Assembly: GCF_000226115.1 (NCBI RefSeq)
Contig: NC_016458.1
Span: 3,224,001-3,288,000, forward strand
DNA from: Thermothielavioides terrestris NRRL 8126
Lineage: Eukaryota > Ascomycota > Sordariomycetes > Sordariales > Chaetomiaceae
Length of the DNA: 64,000 bases
Direction: 5' to 3'
The position numbers were made by a program, and so were the translations under genes. The notes under the pieces were generated by a model that was given only the letters and a program-made list of their open reading frames with translations, had not been told where the DNA came from and ran no database searches. Shown here piece by piece: positions 1-9,873 of this stretch. The stretch's first letter is position 1; each line of letters starts with the position of its first letter.

Positions 1-222
1 CGGGGCGGCAGCTCGGCCAAAGTCGGCTAACTGACCGTCAGCAGAGCGAATCGGCGGAGCCCCAGTGAAGTCACTTTCAGTTATCTTTCCCGCTCTTTCC
101 TCCGTTTCCTCCTCCCCTCCTCCCCCCCTAAAATCGTGGGTGACGAACCACCTTCTGTTACCCTCTATCCCTCCATTGCAATCTTCCCGCCGACGCACGG
201 CTGGATCGGCCCAATTGGCTCA

Positions 223-1695
223 ATGCAGAGCGCAAGGTCCCCCGCGCTCGCCCGGGCCCTCCGGGGCACACGCGGAACGCCGTCGCACTCGGCCAGGCGA
301 TACAGCTCCCGCGCGGTCGCCACGTCTCTCTCACAGCATGCGCTCCGACAGCATCAGCCACAGCAACAGAAGCACCCTCTCCAGTCCACCCGGCCACTCG
401 GACTGCGACAGTTCCCCGCTGCCTGCTCCCAAACCCGCAATGCCTCCTCCTCCTCCTCCGCCGACTCCTCCGAACCGCTCCGAAAGACGCCCCTCTACGA
501 CCTGCACCTCGCCCACGGCGCCAAGATGGTCCCCTTCGGCGGCTTCCACATGCCGGTGCAGTACGCGTCGCAGTCGGTCAGCCGGTCGCACCTGTTCACG
601 CGCGAGCGCGCCTCGCTCTTCGACGTCGGCCACATGGTGCAGCGCATCTTCGCGGGGCCCGGCGCGGCCCGCTTCCTGCAGCGCCTCACGCCCAGCGGCA
701 TCGAGGCGCTGCCCGAGCACCGCAGCACGCTGTCGTGCCTGCTGCGCCCGGACGGCTCCGGCGGCATCGTCGACGACACCGTCGTCACCCGCCTCGCCGA
801 GGGCCGCTTCTTCGTCGTCACCAACGCCGCCTGCCGCGATAAGGATAATGCCTACTTGGACAGCGAGCTGGCCAAGTGGAATGGCGAGCCGGGCCACGAG
901 GACTTGCAGGTGACGGAGGAGCGGCTGGACGGGCAGGGCCTGGTCGCGCTGCAGGGGCCCGAGGCGGCGGGGATCCTGGCGCGGGTGCTGGAGGGCGGGC
1001 CCGGCGGGCTGGACCTGAAGAAGCTGCTGTTCGGGCAGTCGGCGTACGCGCGGCTGAAGCTGCGCGGCATGCAGCTCAGCAGCCCCGTGCTGATCAGCCG
1101 CGGCGGCTACACGGGCGAGGACGGGTTCGAGATCTCCATCCCCGGCGACGAGACCGTCGACGTCACCGAGGCGCTGCTCGCCGCCGGCCCGGAGAAGGTG
1201 CAGCTCGCCGGCCTCGGCGCGCGCGACAGCCTGCGCCTCGAGGCCGGCATGTGCCTGTACGGCCACGACCTGGACGAGACGACGACGCCCGTCGAGGCGG
1301 GGCTGAGCTGGATCATCCCCAAGGAGCGCCGCACCGCGGACGCCGGGTTCTACGGGGCCGACGTCATCGCCAGCCAGCTGGTGCCCAAGAGCAAGGGCGG
1401 GTCGGGCGTCGAGCGCCGCCGGGTCGGCCTGGTCGTCGAGGGTGCGCCGGCGCGAGAGGGCGCCGAGATTGTCAGCCGCGCGCAGGAGGAGGGCAAGGAG
1501 CCGGTCAAGCTTGGCACCGTGACGAGCGGGTGCCCCAGCCCGAGCTTGGCCAAGAACATCGCCATGGGCTACGTCAAGGACGGGTTCCACACGCCCGGGA
1601 CAGAGGTCGACGTGCTGGTCCGCGGCAGGCCGAGGAAGGCTGTCGTGACTAAGATGCCATTTGTGCCGACCAAGTACTGGAAGGGAGAGGCGTAA
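223..1695 (+). CDS. GCV1: Aminomethyltransferase, mitochondrial (glycine cleavage T protein)
   Basis: Single-exon gene of 490 residues. The T protein takes the aminomethyl group from lipoylated H protein, passes the one-carbon unit to tetrahydrofolate and releases ammonia, within the mitochondrial glycine decarboxylase complex. The ATG at 223 is the first in frame. It opens a Ser/Arg/Gln-rich, acid-poor stretch of about 85 residues that looks like a matrix-targeting presequence. The conserved GCV_T fold then starts at KTPLYDLHLAHGAKMVPFGG. Other family blocks are FDVGHMVQ, ALQGPEAA, SRGGYTGEDGFEI (folate-binding region), LGARDSLRLEAGMCLYGHDL and the C-terminal barrel ending KMPFVPTKYWK. No intron is needed. 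Less than 230 bp of upstream DNA lies in the window; it includes a pyrimidine-rich tract near 85-130. Identification is firm; the presequence cleavage site is not determined. Confidence 0.95.
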   Translation: MQSARSPALARALRGTRGTPSHSARRYSSRAVATSLSQHALRQHQPQQQKHPLQSTRPLGLRQFPAACSQTRNASSSSSADSSEPLRKTPLYDLHLAHGAKMVPFGGFHMPVQYASQSVSRSHLFTRERASLFDVGHMVQRIFAGPGAARFLQRLTPSGIEALPEHRSTLSCLLRPDGSGGIVDDTVVTRLAEGRFFVVTNAACRDKDNAYLDSELAKWNGEPGHEDLQVTEERLDGQGLVALQGPEAAGILARVLEGGPGGLDLKKLLFGQSAYARLKLRGMQLSSPVLISRGGYTGEDGFEISIPGDETVDVTEALLAAGPEKVQLAGLGARDSLRLEAGMCLYGHDLDETTTPVEAGLSWIIPKERRTADAGFYGADVIASQLVPKSKGGSGVERRRVGLVVEGAPAREGAEIVSRAQEEGKEPVKLGTVTSGCPSPSLAKNIAMGYVKDGFHTPGTEVDVLVRGRPRKAVVTKMPFVPTKYWKGEA

Positions 1696-2354
1696 GGCGG
1701 ATCAGATGGGGGTTCTATCTGTTTCGGTTTCTGTTTCGGTTGCTTTCCGCAAAGGTTCGTGAGGTCCGTTCAACACCACATTCTGCGTTCAGGCAGGCGC
1801 CAGGCTTCTAAATCATTCAGGTTCAAGGGATGATGGCATGGGATGCTTCAACATTCGGCGGGGTCCATGGGTTATTGGGGAGGCGATAATTAGACAGCTT
1901 GCATTGCCTGCAACGCCGTGAGGCGAGCCAGCTCTTGGCAGACGAATTTCACGGTGGTCCTTAAATGGAGTCGCCAAGATGTTTGTCTGGTCGCAGGTGA
2001 TTTCCACCTGTGCCCCGGCAACGGAGCCAGCAAGTTGTTGAAAACTAATGGTGTTTGTTTTCGGGTCCCCTCCCTTACCCCCTACACCCCCAATTAACTC
2101 CAACCGTCGCTACGCCCTCGCAAGGACGGGCGGGAACAAAAACCGTAGGTATCATAAAGCTCCGTACGCGGCATATCCGAGCCCATGTTGGATGATCGCC
2201 CTCTTAGCCATGCTGAACTCCCCTCCCCTGACCTGAAATGAAATGCTGAACCCAAAGCGCCTTGAACACCTCGCGTGCAAAGTATGCTCTTAAGATGCCA
2301 GACATACTTTCGACGAAGAAGGATGCTGTTTCACCGGCGACGGCTGTCGCCGCT
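1696..2354. other. Intergenic, convergent 3' ends
   Basis: This is the 659-bp gap between the stops of GCV1 (+) and the ethanolamine kinase (-). It should hold both 3' UTRs. ORFs here are short, start at non-ATG codons or resemble nothing. I see no RNA gene or repeat. Confidence 0.6.
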
Positions 2355-3748
2355 CTATTCTTCCTGAGCCCATCTGCGCTCCCGCAGAGGCATCTCCTTT
2401 CCGGATCTTTGCCGCTCGCCGGTCACCTCGGCCCGCCAAGCGTAGTACTCCCCTAACCTGGTCTCAGCATAAGACGCGTAGTCGAAGTCGATCTCGGAGA
2501 TGGTCGCTTGGATCAGCGCCCAGATACCCCAGTAGAAGCCGGGCACCCCCCTGAAATAGTCCACCTCCGTGAGCAGCTTTTCGATTTCGACTGCCTTGTC
2601 GACACCGGCGGCCGCACCAGGCGTCTTCTTTTCTAGAAGGGTGAAATATGAATCGATATACTCGGCAATGAAGTCGCGCCGCTGTGCGCGCGTCGGCAGC
2701 ACGCTGAAATCACAGTCAAAACCACCCCACTCGGCGAAGTGGTTGGCGATGTCGAAGGCGGCCGGCGACGGCGTTGCGTACTCGTAGTCGATGAAGGCCA
2801 CTCTCGTTTCGGCGGACTTTTCGCCATTTGCGGCGCGAGACTTGGGCAACACAATTATATTCCCGCTCAGGAGGTCGCAGTGAGCAAAGACGAGCTAACA
2901 GGCAGCCATGTGTCAGCATCAGCGTGTCGTCGCGCGGGATGTTTTTGCCGCCTGATTCAACTTACCCCATTCACACCCAGGCCCGGCCGCTGGCTCAGCT
3001 CGGAGACAAGCGTCTTTAACTCTTGTTGCAACGCAGCCTGCCGGGCCCTCTGCGCTTCTGTTTCGGTTGGCAAGGCAAAAATCCACTTTTGCATGACCGT
3101 CCAGATGTTCGGCGGCGGCTTCCCAGGGGCAACTTCGTCAAGGGCCCGCTGAAACTCGGCATCGCCAAGGTTGCTGTCCAGAGCCGGAAGTGCAAGCCCG
3201 TCCAGCTTGGAGCTCTTGCGGCTGTGCCCCGTGCGACCTGCGATGCAAGGCACAATAGCGTGCCACTCGGCCAGACGGCGCGCCACAGCTCTGTAGACGT
3301 CAGGCTTGCGCAAGTCGTCCGGGTGGGTGACGGTGCCCTGGACGAAGCCGTACATCATGCCATTTTCGAAGCGGGCGAACAGCTCCGGGGCCAGCCCGTG
3401 TCTCATGAGCAGCTCGTGGTTCTGCGCCTCGCGGTGCCGGTCGATGATCACATCGGTGCCGTGACCGTACGCTCGCAGCAGGACGGCCTCCCTGTCGACT
3501 TCTTCCTTTGTAAGGCCAGGGCGCTTGTTGACCGCCTTCAGCAAGGTGTTTGTGATGCCGTCAGTAAAGCGCACGAACTCGACGTTGGAACCCGGTGCCT
3601 CCCACTCGGGGCGGACGGACAGGACGAGCCGGAGCGCGGATTCTTCCGACTTGGCGCTGTTGTAGGAGAGCGGGATGTAGCGGATCGGGGGTGCGTGTCC
3701 GTTCAACTCGCCATTGCTGTGAACGCCATTTTCGCCGCGGACAGGCAT
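2355..3748 (-). CDS. EKI1: Ethanolamine/choline kinase
   Basis: Two exons, 3748-2966 and 2894-2355, give 440 residues. The enzyme phosphorylates ethanolamine (and possibly choline), the first step of the cytosolic CDP-ethanolamine (Kennedy) pathway to phosphatidylethanolamine. The N-terminal lobe carries FVRFTDGITNTLLKA (nucleotide-binding loop) and LLRAYGHGTDVIIDR. Joining the exons restores the Brenner motif AHCDLLSGN (H266, D268, N273), followed by VAFIDYEYATPSPAAFDIANHFAEW with the metal-binding D297. The intron (2895-2965) has GTAAG at its donor, a GCTGAC-like branch sequence and a TTAG acceptor, and the junction is in phase 0 (GLGVNG joined to LVFAH). The FDIANHFAEW block fits ethanolamine kinases slightly better than choline kinases, but substrate preference cannot be read securely. 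The start is the only plausible ATG. It is divergent from NPR3. Confidence 0.9.
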
Positions 3749-4642
3749 GGTGGGTAGAAGTCAAGCCGTGGCAAGGTTGCACAGCAGGTAAGGCGGTAGG
3801 TGCCGCGGTGGTGCCCTAAGGACGGGTCGGCGGCGGTGGGGGTCGCTGACCGGTGTGCTCTCGGCTTTCTATCGAACTCTGAGCTTCGACACGTCTGCGA
3901 GAAATGGCGTAAGACCGCGGTGGCGAGCTAGGAATAATGCCAAGTGACAGATGCGCAAGACCATGAGAAGACTCTGAGTTGGTAAAAGCTGTCGGGGCAG
4001 GGAGACGCAAATACTCCGTCAAGCGAGCGAGTTCGGACGCACAAGGGCGCACGAGAACGGGGTGAGCTAACGATAAATTGCAAAGCTCAACGGCCAGAGC
4101 TCGGACGGCAGCAAATAGCAGGGAACGGGCGAAACGGCGGGCAGCATTGGTTGCTGCTGCTTGCAATCGACTTGGTGAGGGCGGTTCGGGGTGGACTGGC
4201 GCACACGACCAGTTGCCCTTCTGTTCCTTTTGAACGAGCCAGGGGGTGGAGTCCTCGCGACAGCGATTGCCCTGTTGAGTACCTAAGGTAGGTTCATCTG
4301 TGGCCCTGCGCTTGTGAACTTGGCCCAAGCGCAACAGCAGTGAACAACCCCACGCTGCCCCACTTTCCAGTTCTTATGTCATGGAGTGACTCCATCCCTC
4401 CCATGTCGTTATTGATCCGAGGCAGGGGGCCAAGGCCGCAAGGGCCAGTCCTGCGTTTCGGCGTCGGATGATCGCCGGCCCCCGTCGCTTTTCTTCGGGC
4501 GTCTGCTCGCAACTACCGACCCCCGTGAACTCACCCGGGACCCACAACAGGACCTGCCGATGGCCCGGCCGCCGCCCTGAAAACCGAAGGGCGACTCGAA
4601 TCGGAGTCGGAGTCCCCAATTGCGCATGCGCATTCCGTGGCC
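3749..4642. promoter_or_regulatory. Divergent intergenic promoter region, kinase / NPR3
   Basis: An 894-bp gap separates the start codons of the kinase (-) and NPR3 (+), so both promoters and 5' UTRs must lie here. A 172-codon minus-strand ORF (3816-4334) has no recognisable domain and sits in the expected leader. An ACCTAAGGTAGG motif lies near 4281. Confidence 0.6.
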
Positions 4643-7551
4643 ATGGCCGCCCCCGTCCTCCCAAACACGGACAACTTCCTGGGCGTCGCCCTCGTCATCA
4701 ACCGCTCCCGTGACGGGCCGCAGTTCGTGTTCCACTACCCGCCGTGCGTGCTGCCGGCGGATCGCTCCAGAAGGACGACCGTCGGCAGTGACGAGCCCGA
4801 CGAGGACGACGACATCCTCTCGGGCGTCCCCTCGCGCGGCGCACGTTTGGAGACCGGCTCTTCGGCCGCGAGCGAGGCCGCCGAGCTGGCGCAGTGGAAC
4901 TATGACGACCACATCATCACCGAGAGCGGCACCCAGATCGTCCCCTGGGAGCGCGTTGCTGGGTTCCCGACCAAGGATCTGGAGAACATCCTGACGCCAG
5001 CCCGCGCATACCACAAGAGGCTGTTTCAGGTGTCGCTCGACCCCGTCCACTGCGTCTCCTATCCCATCTACGTGCCGGAGAACGGCGTGTGGCGTAAGAA
5101 GAAGAGCAAGAAACCTCGGAATCAGCCGCCGCAGTCGCAGCAGCACCGGGAACCCGGGGTCGGGCCTGGGACCGGCGCCGCCAAGAAGGATGACGACGAT
5201 GCCTTGCCAACCGACGCCGGCGCTTCAGCCAGGAGCGGCGGCGAGAAGGGCGCAAGCGACGCAGAAAAGATCGAGGCGCGCGACATGCTAAAGCCCCCGG
5301 TCAAGCCCGCCGACGAGACCGAGGACAAGAAAAGCTCCATGACCATGTTCAACCTGGTGTTCTTCCTCCACCCCAAGAAGCACGAGGTCAAGCCCCTCGT
5401 AGACATAATGTTTACCCACATAATCAAGAAGATCAACAAGGCCTTCAAATACTGCCAGCAGCGGAGTGACTTTGTCTGGAAGGAGTCGAAACGGATCCTC
5501 GCCCTCAAAGACAAGGGTCGGGAGGACAGTGCGTAGCCGTTCCTCTCCCTCTCCCAGCTTGCCGGTCGACTGACGTGCGGCACAGAGAGGAAAATGAGTT
5601 CCTTGTGGGAGGAGATCCTGTCCACCTCATCCCTGGCAGCGTCCATGCAGGATATTTACGAGGCTGTCTCCCAAAACAAAATTGCCGCCCTGCAGCTGGA
5701 CACGGTCGAGGGCACCGTAACCCACTCTGTCCAGATCCCCGTCCCATTTCATGTCTCGGACCTGCCGCAGGAAGGCGAAGAAAGTCAGCGCGGCCTCTGG
5801 CTGACCACAGTAAACTCGCTAATGGGAGAGGAGGCGGCTGAGACGCCCGGCTTCCTGGACAAAAACTTTGCGCTTCTGCTCATGATGGACGAGAAGAGGA
5901 TCATTGCGGAGTTGCAAAGCGATCCGGACGAAACCACGCTCGCCATGATTGAGTTTGTGCGCCATTGCAAGCCAACACTCTCGTAAGGACCTCGGCCCTC
6001 ACGCCGACCTTCTACTTTTTACCCTTTGGAACAGCTTGCTCACACCACCGTCCCAGCTTCTATCAAGTCTGCCAGCAGTCCAGCAACGTGCTCACCCCAG
6101 CCCAGGTGCGCAAGTTTGCCCAGCACTTCATCTTTTGGCGGCGCGCCATCGCGATCCCGCCTCTGCACGCCCGTGACACGTACATTGTCAGCCCCAACTG
6201 CGACCTCCGCAAGCTCCCTCAGGCATCCGCCGAGTGGGCGCGCCAGTTCCCCCTTTCGCCGGCTCTGCCAAACTTCCTCGCCGAGCTCAGTGTCGCCCCC
6301 CGGCCATACAAGCTCCACTGCCCCAGCAAAGCCCACCGTCCGGTCTACATGGCCATGCTGGCCTGGCTGATGCGCGGCGGCTGGGTCACACAACTGTGTA
6401 CCTTTGCCTACGTCGTTGTCTGGCCCGAGATCATCTACGAGGTTGAGTACGAGCTTGAGGCCGAAGAGATTGCCCGCGCAAAGCACGCCCAGAGCATGGG
6501 CCATGAACCGGGCAGTGTAGAAAGCGACGACGCGGCCACCGCCGCCCTCACTTCCTCGGTGCCGGCCGTACCAGCCCTTGGCGACGCGCCCGTCGCCGGC
6601 TTCTCGTCCCGCTTCCTCCCCTTACTCCACGACCCGTCCGACTCTGTCTCTTCCTCCACAGCCGCCCTCCGCGACCTCGCCCTCTCCCACTCCCACTCCT
6701 CGCTCATCCCCGCCAGCGCCTCTACCCCGACATCCCCATTTCCCGCTCGAATCATCGGCGACAACAACAACGACAACCGCCACTCCCCATCCCCGCCACC
6801 GCCAGCGCCGCCCTCTCACGACACCAATACCAACCCGACCTCAGCCTCTCCGACCCCGACCCCCGCCGAACAGGCCGCCGAGAAGGCGCGGCTGGCCCGG
6901 CTCGCCGACAAGGCGGCACGGGAGCTGGCCGAGCGGGCAACGGCGCACGCGCGCAAGGCCGTGCCGCGGCAGACGGCGCACCCGAGCGTCAACCACGCGC
7001 GCCACCTGGAGGGCATCACGCCGCACATCATCCTGGACGCCAAGCAGGCCACCGGCAAGGAGAGCCTGTACCTGAGCGCGATCGGGCGGCGCTTCCGCGA
7101 CCGCGTCGGCGGCGGCCGCCCGCACGGTTCCGGTTCCGGTTCGGGTTCTGGTCCGGGTCAGGCCCAGGCTCAGGTTCAGGCTCATGGTCGGGAGAGGGAG
7201 AAGGACAGGGGTCCGGAGACCAGTCAGGGGCGCAGGGATGGTACAGATGGAAAGAGGGAACACCATCCCTCCGGCGCCGGCGGAGGCGCCAGCGGAGGAG
7301 GAGGAAGAGGGGTGGCAAGAGGGGGTGGCCTCGGCGGTCCCCATAGCGGAGGAGGGGCTGGAGGAACGGGGCTCCGCGACAGCGGCGACTGGGACGAGCG
7401 AGTTGCCAACGCCTGGCCGGTGTTTTGCAAATACTTCAACGGGAGGACGGCGCTGGAGAGGATCGCGCTGCAAGAGGACATGAAGCGCAAGGACGTGTGG
7501 AACTTGCTGACGGCCATGAGCGAGTACCTGCTTTGCGTTCGTCACTGGTAA
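4643..7551 (+). CDS. NPR3: Nitrogen permease regulator 3 (GATOR1/SEACIT subunit)
   Basis: Three exons (4643-5528, 5586-5982, 6057-7551) give 925 residues. Npr3 pairs with Npr2 and Iml1 in the complex that turns off TORC1 when amino acids are scarce. The ATG at 4643 starts MAAPVLPNTDNFLGVALVINRS, the usual N-terminal NPR3 block (VFHYPP follows). Both introns (57 and 74 nt) keep the family reading frame: the first joins REDKRKMSSLWEEIL and the second joins KPTLSFYQVCQQSSNVLTPAQVRKF. Further blocks are MLAWLMRGGWVTQLCTFAYVVVWPEIIYEVE and the C-terminal FCKYFNGRTALERIALQEDMKRKDVW...TAMSEYLLCVRHW. Between about residues 480 and 850 there is low-complexity sequence, first Ser/Pro/Thr-rich and then Gly-rich (GSGSGSG, GGGGRG). 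This explains why the protein is longer than yeast-like relatives. The Gly-rich part could hide a missed intron, but the frame stays open throughout. Confidence 0.93.
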
Positions 7552-8292
7552 GATGGTGGAAGCATAGGTAAAGCCAGGATCTCGCGGGGACGAGAAGCCA
7601 GCTCTGTGATACCAAAGGATTATCGTTGAGATATATCTAAAAAGGCAGCGCCACGCAACAACAGACGGAAGGAGATAGGAACGCATGCGGGACGGCAGAT
7701 CTTCGTAAAAGCATGTGGTAAAACATGTGTATTCGCCCAAGGGGTATTATCATGCTACGCAGTGAAACAGGCCGTGGTCAGCCAGCAAGCCCAACACGCG
7801 CAGCAATCGATGCCATCGCAACTACCTAACGACTGACGGAGGGGCTCGCCAACCAAAAAGAAGCCAGAGATCATGAAAGCCAAAAGCGCCCTGCCCACCC
7901 TATCCACCTTGTTTCCATGTGCCGAAATGCTCGAGGTATCATTTGTAAGCTAGGAAACGCCAGCAAGAGCCAAAGGGAAAGAGAACGACAATGTTCCCCG
8001 CCGAATCTCAATGCATGTAGGCCCCTCTGATCAACCTGCCCAGTTCGATCCGACCACGCCACGACCGCTGTGCCTGAACGACCCTTGCTATGCTATATAA
8101 CCCCGAAAGTGCAGCAGCGATGCAGAACTAAGCAGAACTAAGCCTTAAGACCAGAGCCCATTATCGGAAAGCAGAAGAAGGAAAAAGAATAAGAAAAAGA
8201 AAAAGAAAAAGCTCAAAGGAGAGGGGATACCCCAGAAGAGCGCGAGACAACGAGCCGCAGGAGACAGGATAGCAGCAACGCGCTCTCGGCTG
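7552..8292. other. Intergenic, convergent 3' ends
   Basis: The 741 bp between NPR3 and the convergent bHLH gene contain a purine-rich stretch of AAGAAAAAG units (about 8175-8215). No coding or RNA gene is supported. Confidence 0.55.
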
Positions 8293-9873
8293 CTAGGCAG
8301 TCAGATCCATGCCCAACTCGTCCTCTTCCTTGAAATTCAAGTCGGCACTGCCGTCGTCATCGTAATCAAGGAAGTCACCATTGTCGAGCATGTCATGGGC
8401 GAGCCCTCCCGCACCCTCATCCCCAGGGCTGACCGAGGCGTGATCGCCGCCGGTGCCATTGGTGTTGCCGTTGAGAGGCTCGCCCTTGTAGTCCGTGTGA
8501 TGTGGCACCCGAAGGCCGGACCCGGCAGTGCGCGAGTAGGAGAAGGTCCTGGGCTGCCCAGTTGTCTCGTCTTTCCTGGCCATCGCCTCCATGAGCTCGG
8601 TCTGCATCCTCCGCTCATCATCGGTGATCTCAAACGGCACCCGGCCTCCGCTCTCGAGAATGGTGTTGATCAGTTCCTCCTGCTGTTGGATCTTCAGGTG
8701 GAGCATCCACATCAGGTCGCGAGTCCAGCTCACGGCGCCATTCAGGATATCCCCTTTGTTCGGGCCTTTATCCTTCTCTTCCACGGGTAAGCCGGTCGTG
8801 ATGTTCCCTGCGTTCCCCCCCGCTGCCCGTCGAGCGCCGGGGCCCGCAAGAGACGAGGTCGCCTGCGATCCGATCCCAGCCAGGGTTGGCGAGAGCGGCG
8901 TCCCGTTCTGGATAGCCTTCCGGATCTTCTCATCCTCCAGCCGGTGAGCAGGCACCAGCTTGCTCAGATCCTGGATCCGCTCATTGATGTTGTCCCGCCT
9001 CCTGCGCTCGACCAGGTTGTGCGACTCGCGCCTCCGCTTTCGCCGAGCCTCTTGAGTCGAAGCCGCAGCCGACGGAGCACCCAGTTTCGCGGGCATCGAG
9101 GCGCCGCCCTTGAGGATCATGTCGCTGATGTGGTTGCTCTGCAAAGGAGGCTGTAGGGGCGACGAGAAGCCGGAACCAGGAAACGACGAGAGACTGTTGG
9201 GGGTCTGGATCCACTGGCCGGAGTGTGACTTTTCGTGGTGCACGCTGCTTGTCCTGATCGGTTGGGCACCAAAGGGAGCCTCGGCAGTCACCGGCAGCCC
9301 AGCCATGGCCGCCGTCTTGGGGGTGAGAGAGCCCCTGGCGCTCGAGGGCTTGCGCTGCATAGTTTGTGCCATGCGCGCGCGCGCTTGCACGCCGAGAAAG
9401 CTCGAATCCACGTTCTCGTTCATTTCCGAGTTCGCAAGGGGGGATCCAGCATAAGAGAGGGGTGATTTGAGCGAGCCGCTAAAGGACTGAGGGTGCTGGA
9501 GTTGGCGGTATTGGCCAAAGTTGTGCACAAAGGGGCTCTGTATGGGATCGCCATCCGGCGTGCTCGAGTATCCGTTCATGGGCTGCTGCTCGATGGGCAA
9601 GCCGTGGTGAGAGCCATAAACGCCTTGCGAAAGGCCGGGACCCATCTCGTTCATGTTGTAGTCCTGAAGCCCTGCCTGGGGCTCCGTGGGACTGGTCAGG
9701 CCTTCCAGCAACTCGTCATCCCCGAAAACAGCCGAGCCGGTTGAGAATGCATTTGGCGGATTCGTATGGCCAGAGAAATGATTTTGGTACTGCGTCTGAA
9801 AGTTGCCGGACATGGCCAGATCGTTGGGGTCGATCCCACTATGCCCGGCCATTTGGAAACCGTGCTGGGACAT
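8293..9873 (-). CDS. bHLH transcription factor with long HLH loop
   Basis: Intronless, 526 residues from the ATG at 9873; the open frame extends three codons further only to a GTG. The first 270 residues are Gln/Ser/Pro/Gly-rich, as in activation regions. The basic region and helix 1 (RRKRRRESHNLVERRRR then DNINERIQDLSKLVP, about residues 275-310) carry the His/Glu/Arg pattern of factors that bind CACGTG-type E-boxes. Helix 2 (NKGDILNGAVSWTRDLMWML, about 370-390) comes only after a loop of about 60 residues rich in Gly/Ala/Pro; most bHLH loops are 5-25 residues. It runs into a possible leucine-zipper-like helix (LKIQQQEELINTILESGG). The C-terminus is acidic (DFLDYDDDGSADLNFKEEDELG). Yeast Rtg3 and related fungal factors also have extended loops, so an Rtg3-like role is possible but unproven. 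Confidence 0.88.
   Translation of the reverse strand: MSQHGFQMAGHSGIDPNDLAMSGNFQTQYQNHFSGHTNPPNAFSTGSAVFGDDELLEGLTSPTEPQAGLQDYNMNEMGPGLSQGVYGSHHGLPIEQQPMNGYSSTPDGDPIQSPFVHNFGQYRQLQHPQSFSGSLKSPLSYAGSPLANSEMNENVDSSFLGVQARARMAQTMQRKPSSARGSLTPKTAAMAGLPVTAEAPFGAQPIRTSSVHHEKSHSGQWIQTPNSLSSFPGSGFSSPLQPPLQSNHISDMILKGGASMPAKLGAPSAAASTQEARRKRRRESHNLVERRRRDNINERIQDLSKLVPAHRLEDEKIRKAIQNGTPLSPTLAGIGSQATSSLAGPGARRAAGGNAGNITTGLPVEEKDKGPNKGDILNGAVSWTRDLMWMLHLKIQQQEELINTILESGGRVPFEITDDERRMQTELMEAMARKDETTGQPRTFSYSRTAGSGLRVPHHTDYKGEPLNGNTNGTGGDHASVSPGDEGAGGLAHDMLDNGDFLDYDDDGSADLNFKEEDELGMDLTA

Noticed and set aside
331..1590. 419-codon minus-strand ORF opposite GCV1
   Set aside because: It is the antisense shadow of a GC-rich coding gene and has no domain of its own; the + strand gene is unambiguous.
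6841..7740. 299-codon minus-strand ORF opposite NPR3 exon 3
   Set aside because: It mirrors the low-complexity Gly/Ser/Pro part of NPR3; no domain.
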